DNA of 64,000 bases from an uncultured Lachnospiraceae bacterium (GTDB taxonomy: Bacteria > Bacillota > Clostridia > Lachnospirales > Lachnospiraceae), in NCBI GenBank assembly GCA_944381505.1, contig CALWLK010000011.1:1-64000 (forward strand). The letters run 5' to 3'. Below are positions 25,870-32,666 of this stretch, piece after piece (the first letter of the stretch is position 1; each line of letters starts with the position of its first letter). A program made the position numbers and the translations under genes. The notes beneath the pieces were generated by a model. That model had not been told where the DNA came from. It worked only from the letters and a program-made list of their open reading frames with translations, and did not search any database.

Positions 25870-27233
25870 TAAGCTTCCTCCGAGCCCTTAAACCGAGTCT
25901 TTACCTCAGACTCCATGTCGTAAACGCCCACAGTATTCTTGTTGGATATCACTGTTATGTTGAGAAGGTCGTAGAGCCTGTGATATACGGTATGCTCTCC
26001 CTGCTCAAAGCCTGTGCAGCTCATGCTTATGAGGTATTCTCCTCCCTGCAAGGTCATCCTCTGCCGAAACTCCACCTCATAGCTGTCTCCCTTTTTTACA
26101 GATCTTACCTCCGCCCCCTCGAACATGGTGTTGGTCCCTGTAAGGTCGTTTCCCTTCTTGTCCCTTATGGTGTAGGTAAAGATGGGGGCCTCTATGGCGT
26201 CGTTGAATCTTATCCGCTCCCTTATGGTGAAGCTCTCCCCCTTCAGGACCAGGTTCGTGAGCTTTCCCTTCTCGTCAAGTATCCCGAAATCATATATCTC
26301 GGCTTTCCCGTTTCCGTACTCGTTGACGTTGGGGTTCACCGTCATGTGGGAGCGCATCAGACTGTCTCTCTTATCGTCATTTTCCGCTTCGGGAGAATTT
26401 TCCCTTCCTCCCGCTTTTTTCAGGAGGTCCTTTTTGCCGTCGGCCTCCTCTATCTGTTTCCCTATAGTCTCGTCAAGGGCTTCCTTCAGGAGATCATACT
26501 GCCCGGCCAATATTTTTTTGTAGAGATCCACCATGTCCCCGGGAGCGCCCTCGGCTATCTTCTCGCCCTTATTGAGGAGCACCACTCTGTCGCAGTATTT
26601 CATCACGGAGCCCATGTCGTGGGTCACCATGAGTATGGTCGTCCCCTTCTCCCTGAGCTCGTCCATCCTGTGATAGCATTTTGCCTGAAAGAAGACGTCT
26701 CCCACCGAGAGGGCCTCGTCCACTATGAGTATCTCAGGCTCCACGTTTATGGCCAGAGCAAAGGCAAGCCTGACGAACATTCCGGAGGAATAGGATTTCA
26801 CGGGCTGATACACAAAGTCCCCTATGTCGGCAAACTCCAGTATCTCCGAGAGCTTCTCGTCCATCTCCTTCTTTGAAAAGCCCATCATGGTGCCGTTCAT
26901 ATATATGTTCTCTATGCCCGTATAGTCCATATTGAAGCCGGCACCCAGCTCAAGGAGAGCTGATATCTTGCCTTTAACTCTCACTTCGCCTCTGCTCGGC
27001 GTGAGGACACCTGTGATTATCTTTAAGATGGTGGATTTTCCGGAACCGTTGGTCCCTATTATGCCGACGGACTCCCCTTTTTCCACGTTAAAGGAAACGT
27101 CCGACAGAGCGTAAAAATCCTTGTGCCTGCTTTTTTTTGAGGGGCTAAGGGTCTCCTTGAGCCTGTCTATAGGCTTGTCGTAAAGTCTGTATATCTTTGT
27201 GACGTTTGAAACAGATATTATGTTCTCAGACAT
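25869..27233 (-). CDS. Wzt/TagH-type ABC transporter ATP-binding protein with C-terminal carbohydrate-binding domain
   Basis: A 454-residue ATPase of polysaccharide or teichoic-acid exporters. Walker A is GTNGSGKS (~61-68), SYSSGMFVRLAFALA is the signature (~149-163) and ILIVDEALSVGD is Walker B. The last ~150 residues (from SHMTVNPNVNEYGNG) form a Wzt-like beta-sandwich (FTIRERIRF, GTNTMF, ISMSCTG) that recognises the glycan to be exported. A Glu/Lys-rich linker (~255-300) separates the two. It shares one base with the downstream glycosyltransferase gene. Unusually, the permease (Wzm/TagG) that normally precedes it is absent. The neighbour is a small DUF5684-like membrane protein instead, so the permease must be encoded elsewhere. 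Confidence 0.92.
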   Translation of the reverse strand: MSENIISVSNVTKIYRLYDKPIDRLKETLSPSKKSRHKDFYALSDVSFNVEKGESVGIIGTNGSGKSTILKIITGVLTPSRGEVRVKGKISALLELGAGFNMDYTGIENIYMNGTMMGFSKKEMDEKLSEILEFADIGDFVYQPVKSYSSGMFVRLAFALAINVEPEILIVDEALSVGDVFFQAKCYHRMDELREKGTTILMVTHDMGSVMKYCDRVVLLNKGEKIAEGAPGDMVDLYKKILAGQYDLLKEALDETIGKQIEEADGKKDLLKKAGGRENSPEAENDDKRDSLMRSHMTVNPNVNEYGNGKAEIYDFGILDEKGKLTNLVLKGESFTIRERIRFNDAIEAPIFTYTIRDKKGNDLTGTNTMFEGAEVRSVKKGDSYEVEFRQRMTLQGGEYLISMSCTGFEQGEHTVYHRLYDLLNITVISNKNTVGVYDMESEVKTRFKGSEEA

Positions 27234-27257
27234 TTATAAAAAACTCCGTATAAATAT

Positions 27258-27677
27258 TTATTTTCCCTTAAAAAGAGACTTGAGCTGGTCCTCCGGGTCC
27301 CTCGGCCCGAGATATTCGGCATTTCCGAAGCCCAGTATCATATCGCATATCCAAGGGAAAAAGAAGTACAGAACGGAAAAGACATAGCCCTGTCCGAAGG
27401 CAAGGGAAGTCTCCACGGCGTAGGCGGCGTTTGCAAGCCAGCCTATCACAGGGATATATCCGAAAAGGAAGTAATACCCGTGGGTCATGGTTATCCTGCA
27501 CATCACATAGTCGCTGTAAAACGGCACCCATGCCGCCCAGGGCTCCTCCCCGGCCTTTTTGAACATGGCTGCTCTCCCGAGGCAGTGGACCACGGCAAAA
27601 ATGAGTATCACCGCTGTCACTGCCGTAAAAATCGTCGCAATTATACTGTAAGCCAAAAGCTCCATCAAAAATTCCAT
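27258..27677 (-). CDS. DUF5684-like small membrane protein
   Basis: The 139-residue protein has about four hydrophobic segments (from ~9, ~55, ~80 and ~100). The motif KKAGEEPWAAWVPFYSDYVMCRI is characteristic of DUF5684-type proteins, which are common in Firmicutes and have no established function. AAGGAGGG lies eight bases before the ATG. It sits immediately upstream of the Wzt gene (24 bp), the position usually held by an exporter permease. It is far too small to be one and shares no ABC-2 features. A scaffold or accessory role is possible but unsupported. Confidence 0.75.
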   Translation of the reverse strand: MEFLMELLAYSIIATIFTAVTAVILIFAVVHCLGRAAMFKKAGEEPWAAWVPFYSDYVMCRITMTHGYYFLFGYIPVIGWLANAAYAVETSLAFGQGYVFSVLYFFFPWICDMILGFGNAEYLGPRDPEDQLKSLFKGK

Positions 27678-27764
27678 TGAAAGCTCCCTCCTTGAAGGCT
27701 GTTCTCAGTCAAAAACATATTTTACCGGCTTTGGCCGGAAGTTTTCCTTAATTTTTGATTAATT

Positions 27765-27941
27765 TCAAATAAATCTGTTCTTCTCCCTGTCGTAGGAAAA
27801 GCCCGCCTCGGAAAGTATTTTAAGGAGTTCCTCCTTTGAGAACCCCTTATCCTCGCACAGTTCCTCCAAGGAGCCGTAAAAATCTCTGAGCCATGAATTC
27901 ACACAGCTGAAAAGCACAAAAGCATCCTTCGGCATCTCCAT
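27765..27941 (-). CDS. DUF4250 family small protein
   Basis: A 58-residue protein, MEMPKDAFVLFSCVNSWLRD... to the C-terminal YDREKNRFI, with a helix-rich middle (LEELCEDKGFSKEELLKIL). This matches the DUF4250 family seen across clostridia in order of conserved residues: PKD near the start, VN-LRD, and Y-N-F at the end. Function is unknown. ATG 27941 follows GGGAGG by eleven bases; ATG two codons on is an alternative. It lies 19 bp after the HAD-family gene and a small CCGGC/GCCGG hairpin follows it. Confidence 0.82.
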   Translation of the reverse strand: MEMPKDAFVLFSCVNSWLRDFYGSLEELCEDKGFSKEELLKILSEAGFSYDREKNRFI

Positions 27942-27960
27942 TGTCTTCTCTACCTCCCGG

Positions 27961-28743
27961 TCAAATGATACCGAGGCTCTCCATAGCGTATGCTATTCCG
28001 TCCTCTGTAAGGCTCTTTGTGATGAAATCAGCGTAAGCTTCAGTTTCCGCGTCATGGTCCCCCATGATAACGGCATGGGGCACGGCTTCAAGCATTGGGA
28101 TATCGTTTGCGCTGTCCCCGAAGGCGTAGGCGTTGTCCCGCGTTATGCCGTAGCTTTCAAGGACAAAATCCAGAGCCGTAGCCTTGCTGCAGCCTGCGGG
28201 CACACACTCGAAAAAGCCTCCGCCTCTGTCTGTGATGAAAAACTCCTCGGAATACTTTTTCATGAATGAGCCGAGATCCGTCTTTTCGTCGGCCTGAATG
28301 CAAAACTTGTTAAAGCTCAGGTTTTTCCGGGTATCCCACTCCAAAAGAGCCCCCTCCCGCCTCGTAAATTCTCTGAGCCTTATGGCCTCGGGAGTTCTTA
28401 TAATATCTCCATACAAGACACCCTCGTGTCCCTCTATACAGAGGTCAAAATCCATTATGGGGCTGTCCTTTAAAAGCTCCGATACGGTCTCAGGCTTCAT
28501 CAGGCGCTCAAAAACAGTCTCCCCCTCTATGATGAGCTCCGTTCCGCAGCCGCAGAGAAGTCCGTCAGTCTCAAAATTCTTCACGGCTTCCCTGGCAAGC
28601 CCGTAGGATCTTCCCGTGTTTATAAACACGAGATGTCCTATCTCCCGCGCCCTTAAAAGTGCTCTCTTCGCGCTCTCGGGGATGAATCCCTTCTTTCCTA
28701 TGAGAGTTCCGTCTATGTCAAAAAATAATGCCTTTTTCTCCAT
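27961..28743 (-). CDS. Cof-type HAD-IIB hydrolase
   Basis: A 260-residue haloacid-dehalogenase phosphatase. Motif I is FFDIDGTLI (8-16) with the nucleophile and acid Asp pair. Motif II is INTGRS (~40-45). A large C2 cap lies at ~80-185. Motif IV is FGDSANDIPMLE (~207-218) and motif III Lys lies in the CSKATALDF stretch. Cof-type enzymes dephosphorylate sugar phosphates, nucleotides or cofactor precursors, with specificity set by the cap. The gene starts 13 bp after the HIT gene, probably co-transcribed with it. The substrate is not predictable. Confidence 0.9.
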   Translation of the reverse strand: MEKKALFFDIDGTLIGKKGFIPESAKRALLRAREIGHLVFINTGRSYGLAREAVKNFETDGLLCGCGTELIIEGETVFERLMKPETVSELLKDSPIMDFDLCIEGHEGVLYGDIIRTPEAIRLREFTRREGALLEWDTRKNLSFNKFCIQADEKTDLGSFMKKYSEEFFITDRGGGFFECVPAGCSKATALDFVLESYGITRDNAYAFGDSANDIPMLEAVPHAVIMGDHDAETEAYADFITKSLTEDGIAYAMESLGII

Positions 28744-28756
28744 ACCTCTAAAAAAC

Positions 28757-29176
28757 CTATTTGATCTTAGCCTTGATGTCCATAGCTATCCTCTTCTGCT
28801 CCTCCGGCTCCGAGATCCCGGGCTTCCACAATACCATGGCGCTGTCCCCGTCGTATCTGGGAATGAGGTGCAGATGGAAGTGTTTCACCGTCTGGCCTGC
28901 GGACTCTCCGTTATTCTGAACGAGATTTATACCCGTGCAGCAGAGAGCCTCCTTCATGGCCGAAGCCACCTTTGACGCCACGAAAAGGACCCTCTCCTTA
29001 TCCTTATCGGACAGGTCGAAAATATCGTCCGCGTGATCCTTGGGAAGTATGAGGGCATGGCCCTTTGATGCAGGGTTTAAGTCAAGTATCACTCTGAACT
29101 CCTCATCCTCATAAACCGTCTCCGAGGGTATCTCTCCCGCCGCTATCTTGCAGAAAATACAATCATCCTTACGCAT
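28757..29176 (-). CDS. HIT-family nucleotide hydrolase
   Basis: A 139-residue histidine-triad protein of the HinT/Hit-like branch. CIFCKIAAGEIPSETVYED (6-24) is the usual N-terminal zinc-knuckle and strand region, and HFHLHLIPR (98-106) is the catalytic triad. These enzymes hydrolyse AMP-linked substrates such as adenosine phosphoramidates or dinucleoside polyphosphates. GAAGGAGAG precedes the ATG, and the first codons overlap the rhomboid gene by eight bases, so the two are translationally coupled. Confidence 0.94.
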   Translation of the reverse strand: MRKDDCIFCKIAAGEIPSETVYEDEEFRVILDLNPASKGHALILPKDHADDIFDLSDKDKERVLFVASKVASAMKEALCCTGINLVQNNGESAGQTVKHFHLHLIPRYDGDSAMVLWKPGISEPEEQKRIAMDIKAKIK

Positions 29177-29780
29177 AGTAATCTCTCCTTCTCTTAGGTC
29201 TGTATAATATTAAACATAAAAGGAGCCCTGAAACAAGGCCGCCTATGTGCGCTGAATTGTCTACTCCCGTGCCGCTCATTCCCATGTATATCGAAAGGAC
29301 TATGTAAATGAGAAGCTGTCTCGTGCTGTAGCCTCCGGCATAGCCGTGGTTTTTTATCACCGCCGCAAAGAGTCCTCCCACCACTCCGAATATAGCCCCG
29401 GAGGCCCCTGCGGAGATGGAATATCCGAAAAAGCTCTCCCCCATATACAGAGACACCAGGTTCGCAAGCACCCCGCACAGGAGGTAGAACACGAGATATT
29501 TTACATGTCCCAAGAGCTCCTCCAGATCTCCTCCCAAAATAAAGAGCACCAGCATATTGTTTGCAAGGTGGGCCATTCCGAAGTGCATGAAGCAGGAGGT
29601 AAGGAGCCTGTAGTACTGATGTTCTCCCAAAATAAGAGGCTCAAAGGAGGCCCCGTATCTCAGCATCATGCCCATGTCCGTCTCGGTGCTTCCGTGGAGC
29701 TCCAGAAACAGAAAGTAAAGTATATTTATGCCTATCAAGATGAAATTGATATAGCATCTCTTATATTTTTCCATATCCAT
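29169..29780 (-). CDS. Rhomboid-family intramembrane serine protease
   Basis: The 203-residue protein has six hydrophobic segments. The catalytic Ser lies in GASGAIFGVVGG (~125-136) and the His in SAHIGGLVSGLL (~181-192), the Ser-His dyad of rhomboids; the HxxxxHxxxNM-like loop is seen as HFGMAHLANNMLVL (~66-79). It cleaves membrane-protein segments, with substrate unknown. It overlaps the HIT gene. Being the nearest intramembrane protease to the pilus operon and within the same genome as the tethered sigma factor, it is a candidate for processing, but nothing in the sequence links them directly. Confidence 0.93.
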   Translation of the reverse strand: MDMEKYKRCYINFILIGINILYFLFLELHGSTETDMGMMLRYGASFEPLILGEHQYYRLLTSCFMHFGMAHLANNMLVLFILGGDLEELLGHVKYLVFYLLCGVLANLVSLYMGESFFGYSISAGASGAIFGVVGGLFAAVIKNHGYAGGYSTRQLLIYIVLSIYMGMSGTGVDNSAHIGGLVSGLLLCLILYRPKRRRDYYA

Positions 29781-29819
29781 AGGTATAGTTATATCATATT
29801 TGGAGAACTTAAAAAAGGG

Positions 29820-30761
29820 CTATTGAGCCCTTTTGGTTTTGCCTATGGCGTTGACTATGTTAAAAGCGACTATCCCCAAGTCCGCCACGGCAAGCATCGG
29901 GATGAATCTTATGAGGGCAGCCTCTCCCCTCAGGACATATATGGCCACAGGTGGAAATATCATGAGAGCGGCGGTTATGACAACAGGCTTTATGAAGGAG
30001 AGAGGGTCTTTGCTGTCGAGCTCTTCTTCCTCCTCCAAAGGCGACTCCCTCGGGAGGGACGGATCTTTTGAGGTCTCCTCCGCTCCCTCTCCTGCGGGCT
30101 TTTCAAAGGCCCCGATCTTCTCCGAAAGAAGGCCCTCTCCTCCTCCGAAGGATAAAACCTCCCTAAAGCCGAAGCCCTCATCTCCCGCCTCCTGCTCATC
30201 AATCTCCTCTGCTCCCAGAGCAAGCCTTCGTCTCCTGTCAAGGGCCGCCACCATCTCATCTATGTCGAAAAAGCTCCTGTGGGCCATGCTGTAGAGCTCT
30301 CTTGCCAAAAGCACTGTGTCCGCATCCTCCTTGGCCTTCATAAGGACGAATTCCGTGAGCTTTTCCACGCCCTTTTTCAGGTCAAACTTTTCCCCCGGAA
30401 CGGCGCAGAGCTTGAGACATCCGCTCTCGCAGTCTATATATGCGTGGTCCGCATCCAAAAATATGGTGGCCTCGGAGATCATGTAGGAGGCAAGCTCCCC
30501 CAGAGTGTTTTTCAGCTGTATGAATATGCCTGCAGCGTCGCTCATGCTCATGGGCTTTTCCTCCCACTCCTCTGAAAGCTTCTTCATGGAGCCGGTGTCA
30601 TAGTAGAATCTCTTTACGCCGTTTTCATATCTCGGCTCGAAGTCCAAGATCCCCTTGAGCATTCTCAGAGACAACATATGCTCTTCAAAGCATTCCTCCC
30701 CGCTGTCAGGCTCTATGACCATATATTTTTTTCTCACGTCGTCTGTGTAATCAATCTTCAT
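29820..30761 (-). CDS. DUF6382-type protein at the end of the pilus operon
   Basis: The 313-residue protein has an N-terminal ~180-residue soluble domain (YDTGSMKKLSEEW..., IFLDADHAYID...) matching DUF6382. That domain occurs at the end of Gram-positive Tad/Flp loci, often fused to an FHA domain. Here no FHA domain is present. A Glu/Ser-rich linker (~190-250) leads to two short hydrophobic segments (~255-275 and ~285-305). It overlaps the preceding pseudopilin gene by 11 bases and is the last gene of the operon. A regulatory or scaffolding role in pilus assembly is inferred from context only. Confidence 0.75.
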   Translation of the reverse strand: MKIDYTDDVRKKYMVIEPDSGEECFEEHMLSLRMLKGILDFEPRYENGVKRFYYDTGSMKKLSEEWEEKPMSMSDAAGIFIQLKNTLGELASYMISEATIFLDADHAYIDCESGCLKLCAVPGEKFDLKKGVEKLTEFVLMKAKEDADTVLLARELYSMAHRSFFDIDEMVAALDRRRRLALGAEEIDEQEAGDEGFGFREVLSFGGGEGLLSEKIGAFEKPAGEGAEETSKDPSLPRESPLEEEEELDSKDPLSFIKPVVITAALMIFPPVAIYVLRGEAALIRFIPMLAVADLGIVAFNIVNAIGKTKRAQ

Positions 30762-31143
30762 CCTTTTTTATCCCGACCCTTTCTATGAGAGTGATCATCC
30801 TCATGATCTTTTCAGGCTCAAAGCCCTTGTCCGTCATGCTCTTTACGTAATCATCGGAAAAACCTCCGACCTTAAGCTTTTTCCCCTTTCCCTCAAGCCT
30901 CAGATCTATATCCTTTATGTACATTGAATACTTGAGCCTGTCCTCCCCCTTTTCGGATATCTCCTCCAAATCAGGCTCCCTGCTGTGGCCCGCTATCAAA
31001 AGTCCTTCGTTCATGACAAAGCCCGCGCTCGCCTCATCGTGTATCCGAAAGCTGTATTTAAAAAGCCCTGCAAGGCTGAAAAGCACTGTGGCCATGACGT
31101 AAGCCACCTCCACCGTCAGTCCTCCCGCAAGTCTTCTTTTCAT
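30751..31143 (-). CDS. Small TadE-like pseudopilin
   Basis: The 130-residue protein starts MKRRLAGG followed by LTVEVAYVMATVLFSLAGLF. This is a short basic leader, a Gly-Leu junction, Glu at position +4 (inferred processing before Leu) and a hydrophobic helix, as in pseudopilins cleaved by A24 peptidases. The remaining ~95 residues are soluble and charged. I start it at ATG 31143, eight bases after GGGAGG and overlapping the peptidase stop as ATGA; a longer open frame upstream is an artefact. It is probably a minor pilus subunit at the membrane surface. Confidence 0.78.
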   Translation of the reverse strand: MKRRLAGGLTVEVAYVMATVLFSLAGLFKYSFRIHDEASAGFVMNEGLLIAGHSREPDLEEISEKGEDRLKYSMYIKDIDLRLEGKGKKLKVGGFSDDYVKSMTDKGFEPEKIMRMITLIERVGIKKDED

Positions 31144-31610
31144 CCTGCTATCCTCCCTGATAAAACAATCAAATACACCGGAAACACAAAAGCCAGAAAG
31201 GGCATCCTCCTTTTCGCCGCCCTCTCGCCTCTGCATAGGGCCCTTGCCGAGATGAAAAGCCCTCCCACAGATGCGGCCCCCAGAGATAAAAGAAACAGCT
31301 CGAGATTTTCCTCGGGGCTTAAGTAGAGAGCCGCCGCAAAAAAGAACAGGCAATCCCCCAGGCCTATGGCCTCCCTTGTGATAAGGGATATCAAAAAAAG
31401 GACTGCTGGGAGAGGGAAGGAAAGGGCGGCTGAGATCAAGGCCTCAGAAGCTTGGGCTCCCCCTGCATGAAGCTCGCCTGAAAGGCCCGAGATAAAAAAA
31501 CCGGCTCCGACAGCTATAAAGGGGACAAAGAGTCTTAAGCTTATACTCCTCCTCTTTATGTCCTCAAAAAAACAACAGGCTCCGAAAAGAACAAAAAACA
31601 TCTCTCTCAT
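31140..31610 (-). CDS. A24 prepilin peptidase (second copy in the operon)
   Basis: A 156-residue membrane aspartyl protease. The two catalytic Asp residues are in FEDIKRRSIS (~17) and GLGDCLFF (~96, GxGD motif), with about five transmembrane segments. It would process the leader peptides of Flp1 and the pseudopilins. ATG 31610 has AAAGGGAG five bases ahead; a longer frame overlaps the upstream gene without a good start. The operon's first gene (39149) encodes another A24 peptidase, so one operon has two, possibly with distinct substrates. Confidence 0.88.
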   Translation of the reverse strand: MREMFFVLFGACCFFEDIKRRSISLRLFVPFIAVGAGFFISGLSGELHAGGAQASEALISAALSFPLPAVLFLISLITREAIGLGDCLFFFAAALYLSPEENLELFLLSLGAASVGGLFISARALCRGERAAKRRMPFLAFVFPVYLIVLSGRIAG

Positions 31611-31626
31611 GAAAACTCCCTTTATG

Positions 31627-32502
31627 CTACATTCCCTTGCTGCAATAGCTGCAGGCTCCCATGTGCTCCACATCCTTTAATTTTACCTCCTCCACGTAGG
31701 CCACTATGGCCTTGCAGTCCTCACTGCTGTGGTAGGCTGTTCCCGAGGACATGATATAGACCGTTCCCTCTCCGGAGGGCTTGCAGCTCTCACAGGCATG
31801 ATACCTGCCGCCGCTGTCGTTCCTTATGGTATCTACTATGGAGGCGTCAACAGCCTCCGGCTTGTTGGACAGATAATGGCAGTTTCTGTCAAGGTGGTAT
31901 CTGGTGCTCGTCTTGCCTACATAGACTGTGATATTGTCTCTGTCCTCCTCCCCGGGCTCCGAGCCCTCTCCGCCGTTTCCTCCGTATTTATCTCTTCCCC
32001 GCCCTCCCTCGGAGCCTGTCCACGCCCTCCTTCGGGCCCTTGTCTCCATGGCTATATCCTCTATCCCGAGGACCTCAAAGGGCATCTTCATCCTGTAGGA
32101 GACGAGGAAGTCTATCATGTCGTCCTCCCCCACCTCGGCCTTCTCGAATACCGGAGAAGAAAGCTTCTCCAAATCAAGGGAGGCAAGTATCCTAACCTTT
32201 GAGCTCTCTGTCTCTATGCCCTTAAGGGCCTGCGCCGCCTCCGAGGCCTCCTCCTCCTCGTTGAAAAAACCGCTGTCGGAGATCAGGTCCTCCACATAGG
32301 CCGCTATGGCCATATCCTTTGCGCAGGCCTCCACCCGGTTCTGTATGCGGCGCTTTTCATCCATCATTTTCACAGGCAGAGTCAGAGTCACCCCCATAAA
32401 CAATATCAGAGGAAGGCACAGCGCCGCCTCCACCGTAAGTCCCGCCCTAAGGCTTCGGCTTTTCGAGGCGGGATATGTCCTTATAAATTTTTCCGGCTGC
32501 AT
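31627..32502 (-). CDS. TadE-like pseudopilin with repeated C-terminal His/Cys metal-binding-type motif
   Basis: The ~291-residue protein has an N-terminal leader and helix (SRSLRAGLTVEAALCLPLILFMG), the TadE-style prepilin junction. A soluble middle part and an Arg/Gly-rich linker follow, then two related C-terminal units: VYVGKTSTRYHLDRNC...ACESC and VYIMSSGTAYHSSEDC...ACSYC. The YHxxxxC...CxxC pattern suggests bound metal. The start is uncertain. ATG 32502 and ATG 32607 are both in frame and neither has a good ribosome site. The frame runs through a 126-bp segment bounded by perfect 23-bp inverted repeats, so the 5' end may be rearranged. Confidence 0.75.
   Translation of the reverse strand: MQPEKFIRTYPASKSRSLRAGLTVEAALCLPLILFMGVTLTLPVKMMDEKRRIQNRVEACAKDMAIAAYVEDLISDSGFFNEEEEASEAAQALKGIETESSKVRILASLDLEKLSSPVFEKAEVGEDDMIDFLVSYRMKMPFEVLGIEDIAMETRARRRAWTGSEGGRGRDKYGGNGGEGSEPGEEDRDNITVYVGKTSTRYHLDRNCHYLSNKPEAVDASIVDTIRNDSGGRYHACESCKPSGEGTVYIMSSGTAYHSSEDCKAIVAYVEEVKLKDVEHMGACSYCSKGM
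32465..32487 (+). repeat. Left arm of a perfect 23-bp inverted repeat
   Basis: This arm (GAGGCGGGATATGTCCTTAT plus AAA) is repeated exactly in reverse complement at 32614-32636, leaving 126 bp between. It lies within the start region of the TadE-like gene, encoding RTYPAS in its frame. Confidence 0.95.
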
Positions 32503-32613
32503 TCGTGCTTGGAGAGCTGACCTGAAGGGTCGGAAATGAAGAAGAATCTTATATGGGATGAGTTTTATTATTTTTTGAGTTTTTGAATGGTTTATCAGTG
32601 ATTTCATCTTTTC

Positions 32614-32636
32614 TTTATAAGGACATATCCCGCCTC
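32614..32636 (-). repeat. Right arm of the 23-bp inverted repeat
   Basis: Exact reverse complement of 32465-32487. Read on the minus strand this arm, preceded by GG, forms GGGAGGCGGGATATG, a ribosome site plus ATG, but that frame stops after three codons. Possible meanings are an invertible DNA segment, a long-range RNA hairpin or an assembly fold-back. Confidence 0.95.
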
Positions 32637-32666
32637 CCGGACCCGAGGCCCGGAAAGCCTGAAAAA

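Noticed and set aside
25980..26876. 298-codon plus-strand open frame opposite the Wzt-type ATPase
   Set aside because: Antisense shadow of a well-recognised ABC ATPase; translated sequence is low-complexity His/Val/Leu without domains.
30751..31353. Longer 200-residue reading of the small TadE-like gene
   Set aside because: The first 70 codons overlap the A24 peptidase gene, lack a start signal and place the pseudopilin leader internally; ATG 31143 with GGGAGG is better.
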